Below are positions 10,626 through 21,300 of a stretch of 64,000 nt of DNA, piece by piece (positions within the stretch are counted from its first letter, which is position 1; each line of letters starts with the position of its first letter). Source of the DNA: Panonychus citri (taxonomy: Eukaryota; Arthropoda; Arachnida; Trombidiformes; Tetranychidae); contig NW_026515438.1 in NCBI RefSeq assembly GCF_014898815.1, positions 806,001 through 870,000 of the forward strand. Reading direction: 5' to 3'. Made by a program: the position numbers and the translations under genes. A model generated the notes under the pieces. The model searched no databases. It was not told the DNA's origin and saw only the letters and a program-made list of their open reading frames with translations.

Positions 10626-11426
10626 AGCTCTGGAAAAGCGGTCATGTGTGAAAGGCCATTAGCCGAGCGCATCGAAACCATTGAAAAAGTGTTCAGATTA
10701 GCAATACAACGAAATCTTCCTGTGTTAACTGTTATGAATCGACGGTTCGATCCCGCGTTTCGTATCGTTCGACATCGTGTCAAAAAGGGAGAGATCGGTA
10801 CAATTCATGGGGTTAAAATGTGTCCCCGAGATTCACTTCGTCATTCAGCTTATAAAGGATCGACTAATATTTTCCTGGACTTAGCGATACATGACATTGA
10901 TCTGATCTGTTGGATTGTTGGTCAATATCCAAATGTTGTTATCGCCACGGGGACAGCTTTTGATCCTGAGATTCGAGATTCAGGTGATTACGATACTATT
11001 GTTGTGGTTCTTAAATTTACCTCTGGTGTTTTAGGAACCATCGATATGTCTCGATCTTCTGTTTATGGTTATGACCAACGACTCGAGGTTTTCGGTTCTA
11101 AAGGTCTGTTAACTGGACCTTCAACACGACCAACTTATGTTACTCTAGATTCTGAATCGAGATCAACTACAGTCCCTTATCATCATTGTCATATTTCCCG
11201 ATTTACTGAATCTTATACTAATCAATTAGAACATTTTGTCGACTGTATCAAAGGTAAATTATAAACCTCTCATTAGCCCAATACTAATCAACGAATTGCT
11301 TTTTCAGGTTTGAGCGCAATTGAAGTAAAACCAATGGAGGTGATGGCGGCCACTAAAGTAGCTCAAGCGTGTACGGAATCAGCTCGAATTGGAAAACCGA
11401 TTGAATTGACCTGGAAGGAAAGTTGA
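10626..11426 (+). pseudogene. Truncated copy of the Gfo/Idh/MocA (inositol dehydrogenase-like) gene
   Basis: Copy of the gene at 31,979-33,199. It lacks roughly the first 140 codons, including the Rossmann-fold GxGxxG motif, because the duplication breakpoint falls inside the gene just before KAVMCERPLA. The frame is otherwise open from there to the splice donor (exon end 11,253), and the second exon (11,308-11,426, stop TGA) is kept. Substitutions against the source include VKMCPRD for VEMCSRD. Upstream ATGs at 10,593 and 10,617 belong to unrelated flanking DNA. Without the cofactor-binding half it cannot be an active dehydrogenase. Confidence 0.88.
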
Positions 11427-12183
11427 GCAGAAATTAACGCCAACGAAGAATAATCTTATTAATAATTAACCTCAACTGTTAGAAATGTTTCCCCTTTAAA
11501 TTGTTAGTAATCTGATAAATTTAAATCGCGAATCGAGACTTAAATTATCAATATGATCTTAATTTCTTAGCTCGTTAATTTAATGATCCAAAAGTATATC
11601 CTAAACTGCCAAATACTAGACATAAAAGTATTGTGACTACTCAAAAAGCTTCATGTAATTGAATTTCTGTTAACAGAGTTAAAATCTAAATATAAGTGCA
11701 ATTAGCGTTGTCGAGATTCTCAGATTATCAATATCATAATGTTCACGAAAATAAAAATTCAATTTTAAACTTGGCGCCTTCTTTGTTTTCCTGTGAAATG
11801 TTTACATTTTTTCAGTTTTTTCTTGGGGTTGAAACTCAACCGTTGAGTTTAATTAACTCACTTAATTGCGTTTTAATTGTGGTTTTAAATGGTCAATTTT
11901 GTTGATTTCTTTTCAAATTGCAATACTTATTAATCAAAGGTAATTAATGGTCATTAAATGTTACTTTTAATCCAATAGATTTCGCTCATTAGAACTGTTT
12001 TCCCATTCATTTAATTATTTTCTCACTAATTTTTGTATTTTATCAACCGATTGATTAATAATTATTATTTCTTTTATTTAATAGATTCGGTTACAGTGAT
12101 GAAATATTTCTATTGGTTTTGGCTCCTGATATGTTGTCTCTTAAGTTGAAACAGATGAGATTTACTTTGGACCATCTAGAAGA
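11427..12183. other. noncoding spacer inside the left arm
   Basis: AT-rich DNA between the dehydrogenase copy and the EXT2 pseudogene, matched in the right arm at about 31,220-31,978. No gene seen. Confidence 0.6.
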
Positions 12184-14250
12184 ATGAAATTTTATTTCTT
12201 CTCATCTTCTTATATCAAGAAGCAAATCAGATTGATCGTTAAATTTTCACTCTATTTTCTTGTCTTCTTGGCTCTGTTGAAGCAATCTATTTCCTGTTTA
12301 TCAATATATTCTCCAACAGAAACTCCGACAATGGATATGATATTGACCATTACTATGAACCTTTCAGATTAATCGATCCAGAAAATAGTGAAACAATCAT
12401 CATTGGCAATACTCGACCAACAGCAATTGAAACGGTGAAAGAATGTAATCATTTTAACTGTTTCGATGTTTATCTTTGTGATCCAGATGATGGTCGATTA
12501 AAGTTTACCTTTATCCAATCAAAAGATATCAAGACAACGGTGGTTTAGATATTTCGGCTCAATTTACTGAGGAATTTCATCAACTATTGAAGGCGATCCA
12601 AGAAAGTGATTATTTTGTTGATGATCCAAGATCGGCATGTATATTCATTCCAACAGTTGACACTTTAAATCAAAATTATTTACAACCTGAAGAAATTTCG
12701 AAAATTTTTGCTTCTCTATCTCATTGGAATGGCGATGGAAGAAATTATCTCATCTTTAATTTTCTTCCATCCTCTGATCCCGATTATAACCATCGATTAA
12801 ATATTAAACTTGGAAAAGCGATGATTGCCTCAGGAGGTTTCGATAGTTGGTCTTTCCGTCCACAATTTGATTTATCAATACCAGTGTTTAGTCCTTTTAG
12901 TAATCAATACATTTTTCGTTCACCCGATGATGAGGTCAAATTAACCAGTTACGGTCGAAGACATTGGCTTTTAATGTGCCCACAAATGAATCTTTTTATT
13001 AATCCGGTTGCCAAAAAAATTTTAATCAAAATGGAGGAAGATAACTCTGATAAATTAATCCTTTTGGAATCTCAATGTGATCTGACAGTTAATATATCTT
13101 CCTGGAGATGTAATAACCAAAGAAATCTGAAACTAAAATACCCTGAGATTTTAACCTCTGCCGATTTCTGTTTATTCATGGAAACGCCATTTTTAGGATC
13201 ACCATTTCTCAGCGATGCTCTCATGATGGGCTGTATTCCGGTGATAATTACGGACAATTATGTGCTCCCCTTTCAAGATAAAATCGATTGGCGAAGTATA
13301 TCAATCAGAATTACTGAACATGCTTTTCATCGTTTGATGAACATTTTAAACGATATATCAACCGATCGTATCACTGAGATGAAGGAACAAGGGGTTTCTA
13401 TTTGGTGACGATATTTTAGCTCAATTAAATCGATTACGTTGTCAACATTATCTTTGATAAATGAAAGGATATTCCCACAATCGGTGATTACTCGATCTAA
13501 ATGGAATCATCTAAAAATCGGTTCCCATTTAAAACCTCTTTCTCTGATTAACCCAAAATTATCATCTAGACCTTATAAAGGCTTCACAGCGGTGATACTC
13601 ACTTACGACCGAGTGGAAAGTTTGTACCAAGTCATTCATCGAGTTGTTCAAGCTCCAAGTTGTGTGAAAGTTTTAGTGATTTGGAATAATCAAGAAAAAG
13701 ACCCTCCTCTTGCCGACGAATGGCCTAAAATTAGCGTTCCGTTGAAAGTGATCAAAACTAAAAAGAACAAATTATCCAATCGATTCTATTCATTTAAAGA
13801 TATCGAAACTGAGGCCATTCTTGCCATCGACGACGATATTATAATGTTAACACCAGACGAACTTGAGTTTGCTTTTCAAGTATGGAGAGTTTGCTGATCG
13901 AATCGTTGGTTTTCCTTCTCAGGTTCATCGGTGGAATAATTTTACTCTTAAATATCGCTACGAGTCTGAATGGACTAATGACGTTTCCATGGTTCTAACA
14001 GGAGCTGCTTTTATCATAAGGTTTGTTGCTTAATTGATTTAATTGATGGAACCTTTCAAATCGAAGTTTTCTAATTGTTGTTTCTTTCTTAGTTTTACAA
14101 TTATTTATACACTTTTGAGATGCCAAAGGTAATCAAGGATCAAGTAGATGCTCAGATGAATTGTGAAGATATCGCAATGAACTTTCTTGTCTCCAATGTC
14201 ACCGGAAAAGGACCAATTAAAGTGGCACCAAGGAAAAAGTTCCGTTGTCC
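12184..14250 (+). pseudogene. EXT2: EXT2 (exostosin-2, heparan sulfate polymerase) pseudogene, left copy
   Basis: EXT2 is a Golgi type II membrane glycosyltransferase that partners EXT1 to polymerise heparan sulfate. The order is an N-terminal membrane anchor (LIVKFSLYFLVFLALL), the exostosin domain (KAIQESDYFVDDPRSACIFI to the VLPF segment), then the glycosyltransferase-64 domain (FTAVILTYDRVESLYQVIHR; the DxD-type IDDD in LAIDDDIIM; MNCEDIAMNFL). One intron at about 14,022-14,092 is kept. Lesions: one-base losses near 12,279 and 12,500, an in-frame TGA after SIW near 13,407 that both copies share, and a two-base loss near 13,884. After KKFRCP the gene passes directly into POLR3B sequence, so the last roughly 55-60 EXT2 residues are missing. 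Confidence 0.9.
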
Positions 14251-14254
14251 ACCG

Positions 14255-14992
14255 TGGCAAATGAGAAGACCTGAAGTTGGTGATAAATTCAGTTCTCGTC
14301 ATAGTCAAAAAGGAGTCATTGGATTAATTGTATCTCAAGAAGATCTACCGTTTAATTGCGAAGGTATTTGTCCGGATATGGTTATGAACCCTCACGGATT
14401 TCCATCTCAAATGACTGTCAGGAAATTGAAAGAACTAGTTGCTGGTAAATCAGCGATCATCAAAGGTACTTTACATGATGGAACTGCTTTCGGTGGTACA
14501 ACTATTCAAGAAATGATCGACATAATGGAGGAGTTTGGTCATAATTATCATGGGAAAAGAGTGATGACCAGTGGAATCACTGGTGAGCCATTAGCAGCTT
14601 ACATATTCTTTGGTCCAATCTACAAAAATTCAAACACATGGTTTTGGATAAAGTTCATGGTCGCTCTCGTGGACCAAAGGCCGTTCTCACTCGTCAACCG
14701 ACTGAAGGAGAGCAAGAGATGGAGGATTACGTCTTGGGGAGATGGAAAGAGATTGTCTCATTGGACATGGCGTTAGTATGTTGCTATTGGAGAGATACTC
14801 ATGTTATCCAGTGATGCCTTTAATGTCGACGTGTGTACAGAATGTGGTCTTCTTGGGTATCAGAAATGGTGCTCATATTGTCAGTCCAGTCGATCCCTCG
14901 CTGATATTCAAGTTCCTTATGCATATAAATTACTTTTACAAGAGCTTCAAGCAATGAGTATTCAACCGCGACTCAAATTGACACACATGTAA
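14255..14992 (+). pseudogene. POLR3B: POLR3B (RNA polymerase III second-largest subunit) 3' fragment, fused to EXT2, left copy
   Basis: The sequence RRPEVGDKFSSRHSQKGVIG through GICPDMVMNPHGFP, TSGITGEPLAAYIFFGP and ECGLLGYQKWCSYC to the family C-terminus QELQAMSIQPRLKL is the C-terminal quarter of POLR3B, including the hybrid-binding region and the C-terminal zinc site (CxxC...CxxC). It follows the EXT2 sequence without a stop, through a short Pro-Trp-Gln linker. This copy has lost 4 bp near 14,627 relative to the right copy, and both share a frameshift after LLLER (about 14,793). The N-terminal three quarters of the protein are absent, so it is nonfunctional as polymerase. Confidence 0.9.
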
Positions 14993-15351
14993 TTAAATCT
15001 ACTAAGCATACAATTGAAATGTTAAATATCTGTGAAATTTATATTTTACTTTTTGTTAATTAATGACAATCATGCAACTCGATGTTGTGGAACTTTTTTA
15101 ATTTATCGAAAAAAATTGATTATTAACAATTTCCCTCAATTAGTTTATCAATCCAATCGCTCACCTTAATAGACTTGTTATTTTTTCAAATTACTTTATT
15201 TCGTGAAGAATGAAGAAGGATTATTTTGATAGAATTTGATTGAGAATAAAATGTAACATTCTAATCCTTCAAGCTCCAATCCCATTTTCTATTTGAAAGT
15301 AATTTCAGATTTTAATTTACCAATCTAATTACAATTCTAATTTGATAACAG
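14993..15351. other. noncoding spacer inside the left arm
   Basis: AT-rich DNA, matched at about 28,045-28,405. It probably includes POLR3B 3' flank and the end of the lipase intron. No gene seen. Confidence 0.6.
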
Positions 15352-15540
15352 ATCTACTTAAGAGATTGGGCCATAAAGCTCCGCAGTGTCCCTTTGATTA
15401 GTGTTGATTATCGTTTGGCTCCAGAATTCAAGTACCCAAATGGACTCCAAGATTGTCTCGATTTGTATCTTTGGGTGACCAGTGGACTTGACGAAGTTCT
15501 TGAGCTGATCGGCTTCCATCCGAAGCGAATTATTTTGGTG
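15352..15540 (+). pseudogene. Hormone-sensitive lipase-like single exon, truncated before the nucleophile, left copy
   Basis: After a good acceptor (gataacag) the frame reads IYLRDWAIKLR, then LISVDYRLAPEFKYP and ERIILV-type KRIILV. This is the core of the HSL-type alpha/beta hydrolase fold, where the DYxLAPE motif precedes the nucleophile elbow. In HSL the next residues are GDSAGG carrying the catalytic Ser; here the match stops exactly at this point and unrelated codons follow. Only this exon is present. The intron border shows genomic DNA was the template. Confidence 0.8.
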
Positions 15541-15731
15541 TCTCCTCGTTTTCACAATGACCTCTCGTTAATCTTTCAAGTAAATAGTAAATCTCTAGTT
15601 TAATCCTTTTGTCTTTGTAAATTAGTACTATTTCAGGCTAAAATTTTCAGAAAATTCATTCAATTGATAGATTTGGTTGAAATTGTTGGTGCTGTTGTGA
15701 ATGAATTTTGGTCATTTTTGGTTTGGTTTGA

Positions 15732-15756
15732 TTAGGTTAGGTTAGGTTTGGTTAGG
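15732..15756 (+). repeat. Interstitial telomere-like (TTAGG)n tract, left copy
   Basis: Five consecutive 5-bp units, four perfect TTAGG and one TTTGG. TTAGG is the common arthropod telomere repeat. The tract lies between the lipase exon and the ORF1 of a non-LTR element and is mirrored at 27,640-27,664. Confidence 0.75.
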
Positions 15757-15882
15757 TCCGAAAGTCAACTAATCTTTTACTCGAACTCTTTCTGATCTTT
15801 ATCTGTTCTAATTAAGAAACCGAGCCATGGTTTACTTCAGTTAATACAAATCGCGATAAACACCAATTACCTGGAAGACTCA

Positions 15883-16172
15883 ATGAGTTTCTTGGAGGAA
15901 TATATTTCTCAACCCTTACAGGCCACTGGACTTGGTTCACCAATTGGCGCTTCGACAACTACCGTTGGTGAATTAGCCGGTGGATCACATCTTGCCGAAC
16001 TCCAAGGAAGCTCGATGTTCAAAGATGCTCGATCTGACGCTGAATCTCAAATATACTTTCTGCTTAATCCAAAAAATCGATGAATTTTTGGACATTGCTG
16101 ATTATGATTGGCTGTTGGTTGAATCATCGGGTGTTGCCTCTTCTTATATTACCGATCTCATCAAATTTTTAA
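15883..16172 (+). pseudogene. Non-LTR retrotransposon ORF1, N-terminal part only (left copy)
   Basis: Copy of the first half of the ORF1 at 26,898-27,513: MSFLEEYISQPLQATGLGSP, a frame break near 16,070, then IDEFLDIADYDWLLVESSGV. The zinc-knuckle half is missing because the duplication ends at 16,172. Sequence after that is unrelated and AT-rich up to the Tc1 end at 16,296. Confidence 0.8.
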
Positions 16173-17123
16173 TTTTTGAGAAAGGAGCAAAAGAAGAAAA
16201 TGGAAATAATGAACCATAAACTTTACGACATTTCTAGTGTTTAGCGGGTTAGTTAATTTTATCTGACGTTACAGACTGAGACTTGTAATATGATAAAGTG
16301 CTCGACATAAATATAAGAACAGTTCATTTTTTTCGATAAATTCAGTAATTGTGGTGATAAAAACTTAAAAATCATATCAACTTATAGAAAATTATCAGAA
16401 TAATAATAATCATAAAGAAAAAATCGAAAAAATTTTATTATCAAAAAACTATAGATAAAAATTAATTTTTCGCCGTGACAAAAGTACAAGAACACAACCA
16501 TATTTAATAATTAATAATTAATTTGACTTCCGTTCAGTCTAATCACATCAAAAATTCTTGTTTGCATGGACTTTATAAGATTTTGCAATATCTCAGGTTC
16601 AATCTCGTACCATATTTTTTGAATTTCATCCCATAATTCATCGACCTTATTAAATTGACGCTGATTAGCATAAACCCGTCTAGCAATTAGCCCCCACAAG
16701 TTTTCAATTGGGTTCAAATCAGGACTACAAGCGGGCCAATCAAGTAGTTTGACTGAGTTATCCTCGAAAAATTGTTTAGATAACTTTGACACATGAATTC
16801 TGGCATTATCCTGTTGAAAAATCCAATCACTCCCAGCATTTTGAACAGCATTTGGAAGCAAATTATCACCGATAACCTTAATATAGTCATTAGAATTCAT
16901 GGCGGGTGTAATTCTAACAAGAGGTAAAACGCCATTAAAACTGAAACCTCCCCACACCATGACAGTTCCACCGCCGAAATTCCGTTTGGAAAAAAATTCT
17001 TTTATCCTTTCGAATATCGTGCCAATAGCATTTTAATCCATCAGGTCCATCTAAATTAAACTTTTTTTCGTCTGAGAATATCACCGAAATCCATTGATCT
17101 GACCAGGTCATGTGATTTCTTGC

Positions 17124-18135
17124 TGTTGGTTATTATCATCTTCTTTACCTGTTTAATCACCTTTACCTTGATCTATTTAATCATCTTAATCATCTAATTA
17201 ATCATCGACACTCACTCATTAAGGTCGATATTTATCCCATAGACATAACATGGCGACAATTCATGTTGACGCTAAATTTTAGCTAATCTTCATCTTCACT
17301 TTATCGTTTATATATCATCTTATAGAGCTCGAAAAATGCGACTTGACAATATATATAACAAGTCTAATTGATTGGTAACTTGTGAGCAATTAACTAAAAA
17401 CATTTAACTTTTGTCCAAATTTGAGGCTCAAGTGACGCTCGGGACTGAGGTCACTTTTCAATTAAGAAGTGTTATTAGGAAATGAATTATATATCATTAG
17501 AAAGGTCTAAATGAGACGAGTTGAATGATATAAGTACGAAGGTTATATGATCAGTACTTACAGAAATACAAGCGCTTACATTTGGTTCATTTTTCATTTT
17601 CAATAATCAACACATTTGGACTTAAGTGATTACCAAGATAATCTTATCTTTTCTTTTCGTTATAATTAAGAATAAGTAATTAATTGTAAACTAAAACAGT
17701 CCAAAAAGATCAACGAAAGTCCACTTAAGGCCATAAATGGACGGACCTTAATTTTCTCACTTTTCTTATTTTTCTGTTTATTGCTCTCAAACTCGTACCA
17801 ATGGTTTATCCTTTGACTTTATTGCTTTAAGCCATTAGTCTAATGGATGTCAAAGGTTACCAACATAAACCAACAACCAGTTTCTCTTAAAAATTCAAAC
17901 CAACCAATCAGGTCAATTTGCTTATTTTTTGTAAAGTCTACGGACACTATTTAAACCAATTTCTCTGTGAATAAAATTGTCTTTAGTTGAAGTAATTTCA
18001 TTGAGTTGATGTTTTGTTTATTTCTGTGCTGAAATATTTTGATTAACTTGTGTAGTTACTTGAAAAAGTAACCAAGTCTTTTTACACTGAAAAGGTTAAT
18101 TGTTTGTAATCAACTTTAATCAACTAAAACCAACA
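17124..18135 (+). repeat. 5' LTR of the copia element (1012 bp)
   Basis: Starts TGTTGGTTATTATC and ends AACTAAAACCAACA. It matches 22,386-23,373 through its length, with small indels, for example extra bases near 17,330-17,345 (GAAAAATGCGACTT region) and near 17,545. Confidence 0.95.
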
Positions 18136-18166
18136 GGTTATGGGCCCAGCAGCTCTTCCAACTGCG
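18136..18166 (+). promoter_or_regulatory. Primer binding site complementary to the 5' half of initiator tRNA-Met
   Basis: Directly after the 5' LTR, GGTTATGGGCCCAG is the exact complement of the anticodon stem-loop of metazoan initiator tRNA-Met (CTGGGCCCATAACC), as in Drosophila copia, which primes from a cleaved tRNA half. The following bases (CAGCTCTTCCAACTGCG) continue as an imperfect complement of the tRNA's D-arm side. The tRNA sequence is from memory. Confidence 0.85.
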
Positions 18167-18306
18167 TTTTAAGCTTTGTGTGTGTAGTTTAATTATGATT
18201 GATTAAGTTTCAATTCTCACCTCGACTTAAATTTCATCAATCGATTCACTGAATCAATTTTGACTATTTTTGTTTTGTTTAAACTTGAATTAACTTTTCA
18301 TACATC

Positions 18307-21300
18307 ATGAATCTTGGTGATTTAATCACAACCAAACTTGCAAGTGACAATTATCTTCATTGGAAAGCCAATATAAAAGCTTTGCTTGAATCACGTGAAG
18401 TGTGGGAAATTGTTAATGGCGATTCATTGTGTCCAGTGGCATTTACTGAGGAAGAAGCAGCAATTGAACGGCCGGCTGAAGTTACAAGAAGAAACAAATC
18501 GATCTCTGAGTGGAAGAAAAATGATGCAATTGCTCGGAATCTAATTCTCAATTCAGTTAACAAAGAAGATGCTCATCTTATCATCAACTTATCAACTTCG
18601 GCTGAAATGTTTTCTAATATAATTGATCATCGGGAACAAAGGACAATCTCAAACGAGTGGAGGATCAGATGTAAGTTGACAGAATCAAAGTTCACCTCAT
18701 CACATACAGTGACTAGTTACTTTGCCCAATTAGAATCAATTGCTAAACAATTATCAGATTTAGGGTTCGAAGAGAATGAGAAAACATTGATGGTAAAAGT
18801 TTTAGGTGATTTACCTGTACGATTTAAATCGTTTAGACAAGCTATTAACATAGCAATTAATGGTGGTCAAAAAATGACTTTGGTAAATTTGAAAGCTCAA
18901 TTACTGATTGAAGAAGATAGTATGAATAATGATCAAGATAATAAGCATGGTGAAGCTCTTGTTACTAATTCATTCAAGTTCAATAGAAATTCAAATGTGA
19001 GATCATGTTGGATCTGTGGTAGTAGAAACCATCTTAAGTATCAATGCCCGAAATTTAAACAAGAGAATCAGCAAAACAATCAAGAGAATAATCAGAATAG
19101 AAACAACAATGATGCGAATAATAATAATCATTATCGAAATGGTAACAATAATAACTACCGAAGGTTCAATCGGAACAAGTATTTTAAGAATAGAAATAGT
19201 CGAAGATTCAATAATAACGATAACAAAAGTTCTGAGAAAAATGAACAGAGTAAAACTCAACCAGAAAATAATGATAATTCAAATGGAGTAAATAAGAATT
19301 TCTCTCTGACAATTAATGATGACTTTTCTAATTGTTCTCAATGGATACTTGACACTGGAGCTTCTTATCATTTAACAAGTAACATTAACTCTTTTTCGAG
19401 TTTCAATCAATTAGATGAACCGATCATGTTAACAATAGGTGATGGTAAACAAATAGAAGCGATTGCAAGTGGAGATATTCTGATTGAGTGTTTCAATGGA
19501 AATGAATGGTTAGAATGTAAATTAACTAATGTTTTGTTTGCTCCTGAACTTGGTGATTTCAATCTCTTTTCATGGGGACAAACTGTTTCCAAGGGATTTG
19601 GATTGAAATCAACAACAAGCTGTACTGAAATTTATCACATCGAAACGAATCAAAAAGTGATTATAGCGAAACAGTTTGGCAACACATTCAGACTAATGAT
19701 TCGGTCAAGAAAAGAAAACAATTCATTGTTATTAGCTTCGCAATCAGCTACATTGAGTGATTGGCATCGACGATTAGCACATATTAATGTCTACAAAATA
19801 CTTCAAATGTCCAAAGATGGACTTTTACCTCGAATAAAAGTTGATTATGAACCGAGTCAGTTCTTCTGTGAGGGTTGTGCTAAAGGGAAGATGACGAGAA
19901 AAAGTTATAAATCAGTTGAACCCAAAGTTGTCGCTGTTGCTGAATCAATTCATTGTGATCTTCAGGGTCCAATGGAAGTTCCATCTTTGAATGGGAGTAG
20001 TTATGCTTTGGTAATAAAAGATGAATTCAGTTCATTCAGAAGTATTTACATGCAAAAGTTTAAGTCTGATACTTTTGCTAATCTTGAAAAGTTCATTGAA
20101 TTTTCTGAGCTAGTGACCGGTAATAAGATAAAAAGGTTAAGGTCAGATAATGGTAAAGAGTTTGTTGACAAAAGAGTGGAAGAATTACTAGCGAATCATA
20201 ATATTAAGCATGAGTTAAGTGCTCCTTATACTCCAGAACAGAATGGGAGAATCGAGAGAGAGAATAGGACAATTACCGAATTAGCAAGATCAATGATTCT
20301 AAATAGTAACTTACCCAAGTTCCTATGGGCCGAGGCTATGTCAACTGCCGTGTATGTTTTGAACCTAATTCCGAATAAAAATCAACCTCATCTCACTCCA
20401 CTCGAGTTATTTACCAATGAGAAACCAAAATATCATCATCTTCGTACCTTTGGTTGTACCTGTTTTACTAAGATTCCGAAGTTATTCCGAAAGAAGTTTG
20501 ATCCGAAATCAAAGAAATGCATTTTCGTCGGCTACACTGATACTGTTCAGAATTTTCGAGTATATGATCCAAGAATGGATAAAGTTTTCATCACTGCCGA
20601 TATTAAATTCAACGAAAAAGAAATCGATGGTAACAAAGTTATCGATAATATTATAAACGAGAAAACTGCTGATTTGAGAGAGATTTGTGAAGATGAGAAC
20701 GATGATAATCAAGAGGAAGATGATGTTAATGATGCTGATAGTGATACGACTGAAATCATCGATGATCCGCCGGCAACGGTCAATTGGAATGACTTAATGT
20801 CAAATGTCATCTTACAGGCAAATGTTACTAATTGTGAGCCTCTCAATTATAATGAAGCGATCAACTCATCAGATAAAGTTCATTGGATAAACGCAATGAT
20901 AGATGAACTTCAATCAATCAAAGATAATCAAACTTACGATTTAGTTGAGCTTCCTAAAGGTAAACGTTGTATTTCATGTCGGTGGATATTTAAAATCAAA
21001 AGAAATACGGATGGAACAATTGAAAGATACAAAGCAAGATTAGTTGCTAAGGGTTTCTCTCAGAAACCAGGAATCGACTACTTTGAAACCTTCAGTCCTG
21101 TCGCTCGTTACGATTCAATTCGAGCCATATTAGCGCTGAGTGTTATCAACAAGATGCATTTGATGCAGTTTGACATCAAAACCGCTTTTCTCTATGGCGA
21201 TTTAGCAGAGGAAATTTATATGTGTCAACCTCCAGGATTTGTGGATGGAACTGATCGAGTGTTAAGACTTAAGAAAGGGTTGTATGGACTCAAACAAGCG

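Larger units (their letters stand above)
10626..16172. repeat. Left arm of the 5.55-kb inverted duplication (derived copy)
   Basis: This 5547-bp block is the reverse complement of 27,224-32,779, with only scattered substitutions and short indels. Identity starts at AGCTCTGGAAAAGCGG and stops after TCAAATTTTTAA. At both borders the right arm continues an open gene (the dehydrogenase N-terminus, the ORF1 zinc knuckles) while the left arm enters unrelated DNA. The left arm is therefore the copy. No target duplication or transposase is associated with it. Confidence 0.92.

Noticed and set aside
10508..10783. Minus-strand ORF over the dehydrogenase copy
   Set aside because: Shadow of the plus-strand coding sequence; its counterpart in the right arm is likewise antisense.
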